A DNA stretch of 64,000 nucleotides from G963677325 sp963677325. Lineage in GTDB: Bacteria > Bacteroidota > Bacteroidia > Bacteroidales > Prolixibacteraceae. This document shows, piece by piece, positions 45,467 through 53,670 of this stretch; position 1 is the first letter of the stretch, and each line of letters opens with the position of its first letter. The stretch is from positions 1 to 64,000 of the forward strand of contig CAXXGM010000007.1 in NCBI GenBank assembly GCA_963677325.2, given 5' to 3'. A program made the position numbers and the translations under genes. The notes below the pieces were generated by a model. It searched no databases and was not told the DNA's origin. It worked only from the letters and a program-made list of their open reading frames with translations.

Positions 45467-47347
45467 ATGAAACAGATCATCGTATTTTTATTAGGCATCG
45501 TAATAACAGCTTCAGCTCAGTCAGAGCCAAAGAAGAAAGAGATATTTGATCAAGGATCTGTAAAGGTATATTTGATGCCTTTCAATACAGAACAGAGTGA
45601 TTTTGGTCCTTCTATGATAGGCGATTCATTGTATTTTACTTCGTTCAGCAATGATCTAAAAAAGAAGAACAACAAGGAACTTCACAAAAATGCTTTCTAT
45701 GGTCTTTTCTGTTCCAGACCGGATAATTATGGAAACGTTTCAGAAAAACGTGAAATGCTCCCTGATTTTTGTAAATCTTACCACAACGGACCTGTCGCCT
45801 GGTGTCCGGCTACCCAGGAACTGTTCATTACACAATCTAATTATTTACAATCAGAAGCCATTTTTACCCCATTTAAAAAGAATCTTTATAATCTGCAGAT
45901 TATTATTGCAAAACACGATGGAGGTATATGGAAGGATTTTGAACCTTTCCCTTTCAATAGTCCCGATTACTCTGTAGGGCATCCTGCGATTTCTTCTGCC
46001 GGAGACACATTGATCTTTTCAAGCAATCAGCCCGGAGGGTTTGGTGAAACAGACCTTTACATGAGCATCCGGAAAAATGGCAAATGGGAAAAACCTGAAA
46101 ATCTTGGCAAAAAGATCAATACTGCAGGAAAAGATGCATTTCCTTTTCTTACTCATAATGGCTACCTTATATTTGCCTCATCCGGCAGAACCGGGTTCGG
46201 AGGTTTGGATATTTATTATACAAAACTAAATGATCCGGCCGGTGAAGTTTATCATTTTGATGCACCCATCAACAGTGAATATGATGATTTTTCAATGATC
46301 CTGTTACCTGACCGGGAGTATGCTTATATGACTTCCAATCGTCCCGGATATGGAGATGATGATATTTATAAGATTACTTTTAATTGGGAAAAGATGAATT
46401 TATTGAAACTCCTTGTGATGGATGCCAAATCTCTGACTCCTATTCCGCAAGCCGATGTTGCATTCAGTGACATCTTTGACTTGAAGACCGGAGCTGAGGG
46501 TCAGATTTCCAGAAGAATAAATGATGAAATGTCCCTTGATATCCGAGTCAGGGCCAATGGTTATAACGAGAGGATGAAAACAATCAAAACAGGCCTATTG
46601 AGATCCGGGGAGATTGTGGAAGATACTGTTTTAATGGAAGTTCTTGTTCCCAATGACAGGAATAAGGATTCAGACAATAAAATTGTTATAAGAAATATTT
46701 ACTTTGACTTTAATAGCTCCGATCTTTTGCCGGAATCGCTTGAAGAATTGGATAGACTGACTTCGTTCTTAATTCAAAATCCTGAGAAAAAGGTGAATTT
46801 TACTTCTCACGCAGACTCAAGAGGATCGATTAAATACAACCAGGAATTATCTGTCCGTAGAATGAGATCAGTATTTGATTATCTGCTTTCGAAAGGCATT
46901 GATTCCGATAGAATTGAAGCAAAAGGGTATGGCGAAACAATGCCGGTAAACCGGTGTGTGGATCTTGTAATTTGTTCTCCACAAGAATTAAGAATGAATC
47001 GCCGGGTGGAATTTTACATTCCTGAGTTGGGCAAATCAGTAAGTGTTGATCAGGGCGGAAAGGGTGATTATACTGTTGTTCCCGATAAAAAGAGGGGGAA
47101 AAATAAAGAAATAGGGAAAAACAGTTCTGTTTCACTGCCATCTAAATACAAGGTGATTATCGGTTCATATAAAGATCCATCCAATGCGAACAAAGCCTAC
47201 GATATTTTGAAAAAAATGGGCTATTTACCTGAAATTGTAAAAGATCATAATCTGACAACAGTTGGCATTACTTATAAAGATGCAGAGTCAGTAAAAAAGG
47301 GGATCAAAGAACTTAAATCATTATTTCCAGGAGCCTGGATCCTATAG
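45467..47347 (+). CDS. OmpA-family protein with PD40 propeller and C-terminal SPOR-like domain
   Basis: 626 residues. After the signal peptide (1-18) comes a WD40-like PD40 propeller (about 30-310) with repeats such as DTLIFSSNQPGGFGETDLYM and GYLIFASSGRTGFGGLDIYY. A carboxypeptidase-regulatory-like beta domain follows (about 310-395), then an OmpA domain (about 405-520, IYFDFNSSDLLPES, SHADSRGSIKYNQELSVRR and MNRRVEFYI) for peptidoglycan binding. The C-terminus (about 560-626, YKVIIGSYKDPSNANKA) is SPOR-like. PorE-type proteins with this architecture anchor the T9SS to peptidoglycan. It closes the adhesin operon and is followed by a terminator. Confidence 0.9.
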   Translation: MKQIIVFLLGIVITASAQSEPKKKEIFDQGSVKVYLMPFNTEQSDFGPSMIGDSLYFTSFSNDLKKKNNKELHKNAFYGLFCSRPDNYGNVSEKREMLPDFCKSYHNGPVAWCPATQELFITQSNYLQSEAIFTPFKKNLYNLQIIIAKHDGGIWKDFEPFPFNSPDYSVGHPAISSAGDTLIFSSNQPGGFGETDLYMSIRKNGKWEKPENLGKKINTAGKDAFPFLTHNGYLIFASSGRTGFGGLDIYYTKLNDPAGEVYHFDAPINSEYDDFSMILLPDREYAYMTSNRPGYGDDDIYKITFNWEKMNLLKLLVMDAKSLTPIPQADVAFSDIFDLKTGAEGQISRRINDEMSLDIRVRANGYNERMKTIKTGLLRSGEIVEDTVLMEVLVPNDRNKDSDNKIVIRNIYFDFNSSDLLPESLEELDRLTSFLIQNPEKKVNFTSHADSRGSIKYNQELSVRRMRSVFDYLLSKGIDSDRIEAKGYGETMPVNRCVDLVICSPQELRMNRRVEFYIPELGKSVSVDQGGKGDYTVVPDKKRGKNKEIGKNSSVSLPSKYKVIIGSYKDPSNANKAYDILKKMGYLPEIVKDHNLTTVGITYKDAESVKKGIKELKSLFPGAWIL

Positions 47348-47366
47348 GTAAATACCTTCATAAATG

Positions 47367-47408
47367 AAAAAAACTGGTAGGTGCCATAACACCTATCAGT
47401 TTTTTTTA
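47367..47408 (+). terminator. Intrinsic terminator of the adhesin operon
   Basis: The arms ACTGGTAGGTG (47373-47383) and CACCTATCAGT (47390-47400) pair with one G-U wobble around a 6-nt loop, preceded by A-run and followed by a run of eight T (47401-47407 and beyond). Confidence 0.85.
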
Positions 47409-47568
47409 ATAAAATAATCTTTAATAACCTGAATCAATACTAATAACAAGTATTCGACGCCCGAAACATTCAGGTCTGAGATTCTGAATTAAAATGAGAA
47501 CAATCTCATTTCAGTTCAATCCGCTTTTTTATTGATTTTATTTCGAACTCAGGTTAAAAGAAAGTTTA

Positions 47569-49176
47569 CTACTTAAGTTCTGCGAAAAAATCGTTGCCCT
47601 TATCGTCAACAATAATAAAAGCCGGAAAATTTTCTACATAAATCTTTCGGACTGCTTCCATTCCGAGCTCTTCGAAATCAACGATCTCCACTTTTTTAAT
47701 GCTTTCTTTAGCGAGTATAGCCGCCGGGCCTCCGATTGATCCTAAATAGAAGCCGCCATTCTTTTTACAGGCTTCTGTGACCTGTTTTGAACGGTTCCCC
47801 TTAGCCAGCATAATCAACGAGCCTCCCTTTTGCTGGAAAAGATCCACGTAACTGTCCATGCGCCCTGCCGTTGTTGGACCGAAACTACCCGAAGCCATTC
47901 CTTTTGGAGTCTTTGCGGGACCTGCATAGTAAACGGGATGATTCTTAAAATATTCGGGCATCGGCTGATTTTCATCGATCATTTTCTTAATTCGGGCATG
48001 AGCGATATCACGTGCAACAATAAGAGTTCCTTTCAGGTTCAACCTTGTTTTCACCGGATATTTTGATAATTCTTTCCGGACTTCTTCCATTGGCCGGTCA
48101 AGATCGATTTCAACGGCCGGTTGCATAAACGGAGCTTCTTTTGGAAGGAAACGTGCCGGATTCTTTTCCAGTTCTTCAAGAAAAATTCCTGCTTCAGTAA
48201 TTTTGGCCTTGATATTTCTGTCCGCGCTGCAGCTTACTCCAATTCCTACGGGACAAGAGGCTGCGTGTCTGGGCAAACGGATAACTCTTACGTCATGAAC
48301 AAAGTATTTACCTCCGAATTGTGCACCTATTTGGCTATCCTGGCAAATTTTGGTAATTCTTTTCTCCCAATCAAGATCCCTGAAAGCCTGACCACCTTCA
48401 TTCCCTTCAGTTGGGAGGTAATCATAATAACCTGCAGAGGCTTTCTTGACCGTAGCCAAATTAGCTTCGGCCGAAGTTCCTCCGATAACCACTGCTAAAT
48501 GATAGGGTGGACAAGCGGAGGTTCCAAGATCCTTAATTTTCTCGGTAATAAATTTTGTCAGGCTTTCTTCGTTCAGCAGCGATTTTGTCTGCTGGTAAAG
48601 GAAAGTCTTGTTGGCAGAGCCGCCTCCTTTGGTAATGAAAAGAAATTCATACTGATTTCCCTCGTTTGCATAAATATCAATCTGTGCAGGCAGATTGTTA
48701 CCCGTATTCTTTTCATCAAACATGGTGAAAGGAACCACCTGTGAATATCTCAGGTTGCGGTCACGATAGGTTTCATAAATACCTTTGGAGAGATGTTTTG
48801 CATCATCGGTGCCAGTCCATACATTTTCTCCTTTCTTTCCGACAACAATAGCGGTGCCGGTGTCCTGGCAGGTTGGGAGTTCTCCTTCTGCTGAAACAAC
48901 CTGATTTAACAGCATGGTATAAGCGACAAAAATATCATTGTCACTGGCTTCCGGATCTTTCAAAATACTGGCAAGTTTTTCAAGATGAGCCTCGCGTAAA
49001 TAAAATGAAACATCGGAAAACCCCTCGCGAGCCAATAATTCAAGTCCTTCGGGAGCAATTTTTAAAATTTTTCTGCCCTCGCACTCAATTGAGGTGACAT
49101 ATTCTTTTGATAGAAGGCGGTACTTTGTTGTGTCCTTCTTAATAGGAAAAGGCTTTTGGTATGAAAATTCTGACAT
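47569..49176 (-). CDS. Fumarate hydratase, class I (Fe-S)
   Basis: 535 residues, single-chain class I fumarase with both the alpha and beta parts. Visible features are GELPTCQDTGTAIVVGKKGE (about 99-117, first Fe-S Cys), LGTSACPPYHLAVVIGGTSA (about 221-241), VGIGVSCSADRN and, in the beta part, SGSFGPTTAGRMDSYVDLFQ. Class I enzymes bind an oxygen-sensitive [4Fe-4S] cluster and interconvert fumarate and malate in the cytoplasm. Such enzymes are typical of anaerobic Bacteroidota. The gene is monocistronic, between the adhesin operon terminator and the divergent DUF134 operon. Confidence 0.93.
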   Translation of the reverse strand: MSEFSYQKPFPIKKDTTKYRLLSKEYVTSIECEGRKILKIAPEGLELLAREGFSDVSFYLREAHLEKLASILKDPEASDNDIFVAYTMLLNQVVSAEGELPTCQDTGTAIVVGKKGENVWTGTDDAKHLSKGIYETYRDRNLRYSQVVPFTMFDEKNTGNNLPAQIDIYANEGNQYEFLFITKGGGSANKTFLYQQTKSLLNEESLTKFITEKIKDLGTSACPPYHLAVVIGGTSAEANLATVKKASAGYYDYLPTEGNEGGQAFRDLDWEKRITKICQDSQIGAQFGGKYFVHDVRVIRLPRHAASCPVGIGVSCSADRNIKAKITEAGIFLEELEKNPARFLPKEAPFMQPAVEIDLDRPMEEVRKELSKYPVKTRLNLKGTLIVARDIAHARIKKMIDENQPMPEYFKNHPVYYAGPAKTPKGMASGSFGPTTAGRMDSYVDLFQQKGGSLIMLAKGNRSKQVTEACKKNGGFYLGSIGGPAAILAKESIKKVEIVDFEELGMEAVRKIYVENFPAFIIVDDKGNDFFAELK

Positions 49177-49446
49177 CTTAAATAGTTTAATATGTAGAGA
49201 TTTAGGTATAAAATTTATTCTTTACCGACAAAAATAACTAAAATATGAGAAGTGTTTTCCAGTGTCGGTGTTTATAAATTCAATTTTAACTCAATGATGA
49301 CTTCAGCTTCACTTTTGAATTGAAAATGTTGTCATTTATATTAATGCTAATATGAAAAAATAGGTTGGCTGATTTTATTATTTTATGAAATTCTGTTGTA
49401 TTCTTATATCAGTGATTTATTGTTTACTTTTTAAATCCAGGTTATT
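49177..49446. other. Intergenic region between fumarase and the DUF134 operon, upstream part
   Basis: AT-rich and without an ORF. It should hold the fumarase promoter on the minus strand near 49177-49230, but no perfect -7 box was identified there. Confidence 0.35.
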
Positions 49447-49462
49447 ATGAACCTTAGTTCAT
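49447..49462. promoter_or_regulatory. Palindromic operator copy 1, ATGAAC-N4-GTTCAT
   Basis: Perfect 6-bp arms around CTTA. It is immediately followed by TATTTTTA (49463-49470), a 7/8 match to the -7 box, in exactly the same phase as in copy 2. Confidence 0.6.
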
Positions 49463-49490
49463 TATTTTTAGCAAAAACAATCAAAATTCC

Positions 49491-49521
49491 TTGTTTTATG
49501 AACCTGGGTTCATTATGTTTG
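49491..49521 (+). promoter_or_regulatory. Promoter of the DUF134/OsmC/NifX-like operon with operator copy 2 in its spacer
   Basis: -33 TTG at 49491-49493, -7 TATGTTTG at 49514-49521, 20-nt spacer: a textbook Bacteroidota promoter. The palindrome ATGAAC-CTGG-GTTCAT (49498-49513) fills the spacer and touches the -7 box, so a bound protein would block RNA polymerase. The 51-bp distance to copy 1 is close to five helical turns. Confidence 0.65.
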
Positions 49522-49537
49522 TGGAAAATCTTTGAAA

Positions 49538-49789
49538 ATGAAAACTACTTTTTTATTCTCAGGCCTGTTGATTATGCCCTTAATATTTTTCATTGACTTT
49601 CTGTTTATGATTATTCTCGGTTGGGTTAGCTCCCTTTTAGGTTGTAGCGATGAATTTTATTGCGGTGCCTACTGTTTTGTTGGTAAAATAATACTATACC
49701 TTTCGGCTGCTATTGTTCTTTTATTTAGTTTTCAAGATTTCATGGTATTAATTAAAACAATAAAAAATGGCTCGCCCGCAAAAGAGTAG
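49538..49789 (+). CDS. Small membrane protein, first gene of the DUF134 operon
   Basis: 83 residues from the ATG at 49538. Two hydrophobic helices (about 5-33 and 47-66) flank a loop with two Cys (LLGCSDEFYCGAYC, a third just after) that could form a disulfide or bind metal. No family recognised. It begins about 17 nt after the -7 box and overlaps the DUF134 gene by 23 bp, so the two are translationally coupled. Confidence 0.55.
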   Translation: MKTTFLFSGLLIMPLIFFIDFLFMIILGWVSSLLGCSDEFYCGAYCFVGKIILYLSAAIVLLFSFQDFMVLIKTIKNGSPAKE

Positions 49790-50192
49790 AAAAGTATTCA
49801 ATCCACCCATTATGAAAGGTTTTAAACCTTTCGGAATCCCTATGTGCGAAATAGAACAGGTAAATCTTAAAATTGAAGAATATCAAAGTCTCAAACTGAT
49901 TGATTATGATCTTCATTCGCAAGATGAAGCGGCTGAGCTTATGAACGTTTCTCGGCCCACTTTTACACGTATTTACAACAGAGCTTTAAAAACTATCATT
50001 AAAGCTTTCGTGGAAGGCAGGGCTGTTTTGATTCAGGGAGGTAATTACCAGTTTGATAAAGATTGGTTCAGATGTAAAAAATGTTACAAGTTGATCGAAG
50101 GTCTTGAAAACCACGTAAGATGCAGTGACTGTATGATGTTTGGCACGGATGAACTCGTAAACCTGAATCCACCTGAAATTAATGAAAAATAA
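49767..50192 (+). CDS. DUF134 (UPF0251) predicted DNA-binding protein
   Basis: 141 residues. MARPQKSRKVFNPPIMKGFK and FKPFGIP open the domain as in UPF0251. A sigma-70-region-4-like helix-turn-helix follows (about 52-80), with DEAAELMNVSRPTFTRIYNR, then a KAFVEGRAVLIQGG strand. A C-terminal four-Cys knuckle (FRCKKCYKL and VRCSDCMMF, about 102-127) probably binds Zn or Fe. DUF134 genes often accompany NifX/NafY-like and redox genes, as here. It is the best candidate to bind the ATGAAC-N4-GTTCAT palindromes in its own promoter (inference). It overlaps both its neighbours. Confidence 0.85.
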   Translation: MARPQKSRKVFNPPIMKGFKPFGIPMCEIEQVNLKIEEYQSLKLIDYDLHSQDEAAELMNVSRPTFTRIYNRALKTIIKAFVEGRAVLIQGGNYQFDKDWFRCKKCYKLIEGLENHVRCSDCMMFGTDELVNLNPPEINEK

Positions 50193-50589
50193 AAATAGTA
50201 TGGAAGTAACTTTTGATGGGGACAAAGTGATCACCGCTCATATCAGCGGACATACCATAAAAACTGATCAACCTTTGCATTTAGGAGGAATGAATTCTGC
50301 ACCCTCGCCTTTTGAATTATTTTTGGCCTCTATCGGCACTTGCGCCGGCATCTATGTGAAATCTTTTTGTGATCAGAGGCATATTCCAACGGAAAACATA
50401 AAGATCGTTCAAAATGCTGTATACGATAAACTTTCAGGCCTGCCAACCGAAATTAGTCTGGAGATTCAACTGCCTGCCGGTTTCCCTGAGAAATACCGGG
50501 CTGCCGTAATCAATGCCGCTGAGCTTTGCAAAGTTAAAAAGACGATTGCCAATCCCCCGGAGTTCGCTGTCTTCTCTACTATAATTTAA
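50182..50589 (+). CDS. OsmC-family protein (first of two in the window)
   Basis: 135 residues. The OsmC pattern is present: GGMNSAPSPFELFLASIGTC (about 35-53), then an AGIYVKSFCDQRHI helix, and the second Cys in NAAELCKVKKTIANPPEF. The two Cys are the peroxidatic and resolving residues in Ohr/OsmC enzymes that reduce organic hydroperoxides; the YhfA-like subgroup is also possible. The listed start overlaps the DUF134 gene by 11 bp; an ATG at 50200 (MEVTFDG) is an alternative. Third gene of the operon. Confidence 0.8.
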   Translation: MKNKNSMEVTFDGDKVITAHISGHTIKTDQPLHLGGMNSAPSPFELFLASIGTCAGIYVKSFCDQRHIPTENIKIVQNAVYDKLSGLPTEISLEIQLPAGFPEKYRAAVINAAELCKVKKTIANPPEFAVFSTII

Positions 50590-50612
50590 ATCAATATTTT
50601 AAAACTGGAAAG

Positions 50613-50987
50613 ATGAAAAAAATTGCTGTACCTGTATCGGTAACCAATCAGGTTGATGGACATTTTGGTCATTGTGAGTTCTACAACATTTTTACTGTCT
50701 CTGTAGATAATGAAATCACGGATGTTAGAATTCTGAAGTCTGAGCAGGGTTGTGGGTGTAAATCAAATATTGCAGGTGTTTTGGCGCAGGAGGGAGTTAC
50801 TGTAATGCTTGCCGGTGGGATAGGAAGCGGTGCGATAAATGTCCTGAATACAGCCGGAATCGAGGTAATTCGCGGATGCTCAGGAGATCCGGCTGAAGTG
50901 GTCAGGAATTATATGTCCGGATTTATAATGGATAGTGGAATCAGTTGTAGTCACCACGAACATCATTCTGCTGAAAACTGTCACTGA
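50613..50987 (+). CDS. NifX/NifB-associated (dinitrogenase Fe-Mo cofactor biosynthesis fold) protein
   Basis: 124 residues of the NifX/NafY-like Nitro_FeMo-Co fold: KIAVPVSVTNQVDGHFGHCE, then VLAQEGVTVMLAGGIGSGAI and VIRGCSGDPAEVVRNY. The C-terminus is Cys/His-rich (ISCSHHEHHSAENCH), suggesting Fe-S or metal cluster binding. Stand-alone members in non-diazotrophs are thought to carry or sense Fe-S or Fe-Mo-type clusters; no nif structural genes are in the window. The downstream gap to rubrerythrin is 417 bp, so this is the last gene of the operon. Confidence 0.85.
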   Translation: MKKIAVPVSVTNQVDGHFGHCEFYNIFTVSVDNEITDVRILKSEQGCGCKSNIAGVLAQEGVTVMLAGGIGSGAINVLNTAGIEVIRGCSGDPAEVVRNYMSGFIMDSGISCSHHEHHSAENCH

Positions 50988-51404
50988 TGATATTACAGGT
51001 TTTCTCAAATTACCTGTAACTTTAATAAGCTGCTCAATTCGCAAATAGTTCTATCAGGTATGAGGCCCGAAGAACTTCAAACTAAATAACTTTAGTGGAA
51101 GCTGTTGTGGCCATTTCTGGCCAACTTACATTCAGTCCCTCTGGAGCGGAGCATTATGCCGATTCCCTTACCTCATACTACATTGGGGATTATTCATTTT
51201 TACCGCCTTCTGGAGATGGTCGCAAAGGACCTGAGATCTGTTATTTTTGATCGGAATAGCCTGATTTTTCTTTTACACCTATTGGAAACATAAGAAAATT
51301 TTATTTATTTTGTAAAATTGAAATCATTATAAAAATAAGTTTAATTATTTAATTTCTTTTTAACCTGCCGGTTCTTCGAATAAGGACCGCAATAACGGAT
51401 AACT
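50988..51404. other. Intergenic region before rubrerythrin
   Basis: No supported gene. A frame at 51105-51293 opens without an ATG and has no protein-like composition. Two self-complementary TGGCCA copies lie at about 51109-51125. The left part may be eroded coding sequence, but I could not identify it. Confidence 0.35.
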
Positions 51405-51980
51405 ATGAAGAGTCTTAAAGGATCTAAAACAGAACAGAATCTGCTTAAAGCATTCGCCGGTGAGTCACAGGCTCGTATGCGCTATGATTATTTTGCCAAA
51501 CAGGCCAGAAAAGAAGGCCTGGAACAGATTGCAGCTCTCTTTGATGAAACCTCAATCAACGAACGTTCCCATGCCAAACAATTCTTCAGTTTTCTCGAAG
51601 GTGGCCCCGTTGAAATCACTGCCTCTTATCCTGCAGGGAAGATCGGTACAACTCTTGAAAACCTGAAAGCTGCAGCAGAAGGTGAAATGGAAGAGTGTAG
51701 TGAGCTGTATCCTGCTTTTGCAGCCATTGCTGAAGAAGAGGGTTACAAAGAGGTTGCGGTGGCCTTCAAACTGATCGGGAAGATCGAGAATGCGCATGCT
51801 GCAAGGTATACTAAATTATACAAGAACCTTGACGAAGGCAAGGTATTTGAAAAGGATGGGAAAGTGATCTGGAAATGCCGCGTTTGCGGTTACCTCCACG
51901 AAGGGGCCAAAGCTCCCCTTAATTGTCCGGTTTGCCGCCATCCTCAGGCTTACTTTGAACTTCAGGAAGAAAATTATTAA
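51405..51980 (+). CDS. Rubrerythrin
   Basis: 191 residues. The ferritin-like four-helix domain (about 1-145) has diiron ligand motifs (AFAGESQARMRYDYFAK, then ETSINERSHAKQF and AAIAEEEGYKE with KIENAHAARY). The rubredoxin-like C-terminal domain has two CxxC pairs, CRVCG and CPVCR (about 158-175). The enzyme reduces hydrogen peroxide to water with electrons from rubredoxin or NADH-linked partners in anaerobes. It is a stand-alone gene between the NifX-like gene and the convergent trpB, with a very strong terminator after it. Confidence 0.95.
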   Translation: MKSLKGSKTEQNLLKAFAGESQARMRYDYFAKQARKEGLEQIAALFDETSINERSHAKQFFSFLEGGPVEITASYPAGKIGTTLENLKAAAEGEMEECSELYPAFAAIAEEEGYKEVAVAFKLIGKIENAHAARYTKLYKNLDEGKVFEKDGKVIWKCRVCGYLHEGAKAPLNCPVCRHPQAYFELQEENY

Positions 51981-52048
51981 TAGGCTTTAGGCATAGACTT
52001 TAGTATAGAATTAAGACTTTAGCTATGAAATAAAAAGGAGTTTTAAAT

Positions 52049-52108
52049 CTTTAGGCTAAAAATAAGAATAGCTGCCAGATGGCAGCTATTCTTATTTTTA
52101 GCCTAAAG
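52049..52108. terminator. Bidirectional terminator with a 29-bp perfect stem
   Basis: The left arm 52049-52077 and right arm 52080-52108 are perfect reverse complements around a 2-nt loop (GA). The core is GGCTAAAAATAAGAATAGCT on the left. The stem carries internal A/T runs and sits between the convergent stops of rubrerythrin (51980) and trpB (52117). The outer part (TTAGGCT.../GCCTAAAGCCTAAAGCC) belongs to a family of TTAGGC-type repeats also seen near 58390-58440 and 60673-60692. Confidence 0.85.
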
Positions 52109-52116
52109 CCTAAAGC

Positions 52117-53484
52117 CTATTCTGCTTTCGGAAAACCGTTCAGTACCTGAAGATTTTTCTTGATCTCTTCATCCGGAAGCTCGTAATCTGAAAGCTGTCC
52201 GGTAAGGTATTTGTCATATCCTAACAGGTCCATCAAACCGTGTCCGGAGAGATTAAATACAATGGTCTTCTCTTTTCCTTCTTCCTTGGCTTTCTTGGCC
52301 TCGCGTATGGCAGCTGCGATGGCATGAGTGGATTCCGGCGCAGGGATAATGCCTTCTGTCTTGGAGAAAAGAATACCCGATTGAAAACATTCCGACTGAT
52401 GAATGGCAATAGGGTTGATGTATCCTTCTTTGACAGCCGCACTTACAAGAGGAGACATTCCGTGGTAACGCAATCCGCCGGCATGAATGGGAGCCGGTAC
52501 AAATTTGTGTCCGAGACTGTACATTGGAAGGAGAGGGGTCATCTGAGCTATGTCTCCATTGTCGTACACAAAGGAGCCTTTGGTAAGAGTTGGGCAGGAA
52601 TAAGGCTCAGCGGCAATCACTTCGATTTCAGCTCCATTTATTTTATCCAAAATGAAAGGAAAGGCAAGGCCTGCAAAATTGCTCCCGCCTCCGGCACAAC
52701 CAATTACTACATCCGGGTTCTTAATCCCTGCTTTGGCCAGCTGTTTCTTGGTCTCAAGCCCGATAATAGTCTGATGGAGCATTACATGATTTAATACCGA
52801 TCCAAGAGCATATCTTGTTTGGCCGGTGGGATCCGAAACAGCTGCTTCAACGGCTTCAGAAATAGCAATTCCCAGACTTCCGGGGGTATCGGGATCAGAA
52901 GCCAGAATAGCTCTACCTGCTGCTGTTTGAGTACTTGGGCTTGAAATACAGGTCCCTCCCCAGGTATTCATCAGCATCTGGCGAAAAGGTTTTTGCTCAT
53001 AGCTGACACGAACCATGAAGACTTTGCATTCGATGCCCCCGATCAAGGCACAGGCAAAAGAAAGGGCGCTTCCCCATTGTCCGGCGCCTGTCTCGGTGGT
53101 CAGCCTCTTGATTCCAAACTTTTTGTTGTACCATGCCTGAGGTATGGCGGTATTGGGTTTGTGACTCCCGGCCGGAGAAACACTTTCGTTCTTGTAGAAA
53201 ATCTTTGCTGGAGTTCCGAGGGCTTTTTCCAAAGCAAAAGCCCTGATCAGCGGACTTGGGCGCCAGATCTTCAACATTTCCTGAATTTCTTCAGGAATAT
53301 CGATCCAGCGGTCCGTGCTGACTTCCTGTTCGATCAGGTTCATTGGGAATACGGGGGCCAGCATTTCAGCAGTCACCGGTTTTCCGTTGGGACCAAGTGG
53401 TGGCAGCATCTTTACATCAGCGGCAAGATTATACCATTGTTTGGGCATCTCTGATTCATCGAGATAAATTTTTTTCTGCTCCAT
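52117..53484 (-). CDS. trpB: TrpB-like PLP enzyme, TrpB2 clade (tryptophan synthase beta)
   Basis: 455 residues, the TrpB2 length, longer than TrpB1 (about 400). The PLP-binding Lys lies in PAGSHKPNTAIPQAWYNK (about 100-118), followed by TETGAGQWGSALSFACALI. The phosphate loop GCAGGGSNFAGLAFPF is at about 263. TrpB2 condenses indole with serine to give tryptophan, usually without TrpA; serine deaminase activity is also reported for the clade. No trpA or other trp gene is adjacent. The upstream leader with Trp codons and an attenuator strongly links the gene to tryptophan supply. Confidence 0.9.
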   Translation of the reverse strand: MEQKKIYLDESEMPKQWYNLAADVKMLPPLGPNGKPVTAEMLAPVFPMNLIEQEVSTDRWIDIPEEIQEMLKIWRPSPLIRAFALEKALGTPAKIFYKNESVSPAGSHKPNTAIPQAWYNKKFGIKRLTTETGAGQWGSALSFACALIGGIECKVFMVRVSYEQKPFRQMLMNTWGGTCISSPSTQTAAGRAILASDPDTPGSLGIAISEAVEAAVSDPTGQTRYALGSVLNHVMLHQTIIGLETKKQLAKAGIKNPDVVIGCAGGGSNFAGLAFPFILDKINGAEIEVIAAEPYSCPTLTKGSFVYDNGDIAQMTPLLPMYSLGHKFVPAPIHAGGLRYHGMSPLVSAAVKEGYINPIAIHQSECFQSGILFSKTEGIIPAPESTHAIAAAIREAKKAKEEGKEKTIVFNLSGHGLMDLLGYDKYLTGQLSDYELPDEEIKKNLQVLNGFPKAE

Positions 53485-53526
53485 GATTTTGTGTCTGTTG
53501 TTGATTAAAACGATACATTATTAAAT

Positions 53527-53563
53527 TAAAAAAGGATATGCTGTGTAAACAGTCATATCCTTT
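53527..53563 (-). terminator. Attenuator terminator in front of trpB
   Basis: In the minus-strand RNA, the arms GGAUAUG-A-CUG and CAG-CAUAUCC surround the loop UUUACA, followed by a run of six U. It lies 43-79 nt before the trpB start codon, where premature termination would silence the gene. Confidence 0.85.
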
Positions 53564-53599
53564 TGATATTTTATATTTAATTACAGGTATGGTGTTTAC
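53545..53599 (-). promoter_or_regulatory. Antiterminator pairing region of the trp attenuator
   Basis: RNA segment GUAAACACCAUACC (plus 53586-53599) pairs with GGAUAUGACUGUUUAC (plus 53545-53560), the latter including the left arm of the terminator. Pairing is 7 bp (GUAAACA/UGUUUAC), a small internal loop, 4 bp and 2 bp. The two structures are mutually exclusive. The segment begins at the leader stop codon, so a ribosome stalled upstream at the Trp codons would leave it free to pair. Confidence 0.7.
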
Positions 53600-53670
53600 G
53601 CGTCTTTATGCAAGCTGCGCCACCGCCAATAACAACCTCCGTAATTAAATTCCCGATTCATTTTCTTCAT
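53596..53670 (-). CDS. trpL: trp leader peptide, 24 aa with Trp-Arg-Trp
   Basis: ATG at 53668-53670, stop at 53596-53598. The peptide begins MKKMNREFNYGGCY, continues WRWR, then SLHKDA. Two UGG codons (plus 53626-53628 and 53620-53622) lie one codon apart in a 24-codon ORF, far more Trp than expected. Both are also flanked by Arg codons (CGG, CGC). A second ATG at 53661 is an alternative start. It precedes the antiterminator and terminator. Weinberg and colleagues described a Bacteroid-trp leader motif with Trp-containing ORFs in this phylum; whether this example fits that model was not tested. Confidence 0.75.
   Translation of the reverse strand: MKKMNREFNYGGCYWRWRSLHKDA

Noticed and set aside
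50613..50987. Evidence for nitrogen fixation from the NifX-like gene
   Set aside because: Stand-alone NifX/NafY-fold proteins are common in bacteria without nitrogenase, and no nif structural gene is in the window.
51105..51293. 62-codon ORF between the NifX-like gene and rubrerythrin
   Set aside because: No ATG at its start, no Shine-Dalgarno site, unusual composition; other frames are equally open in part.
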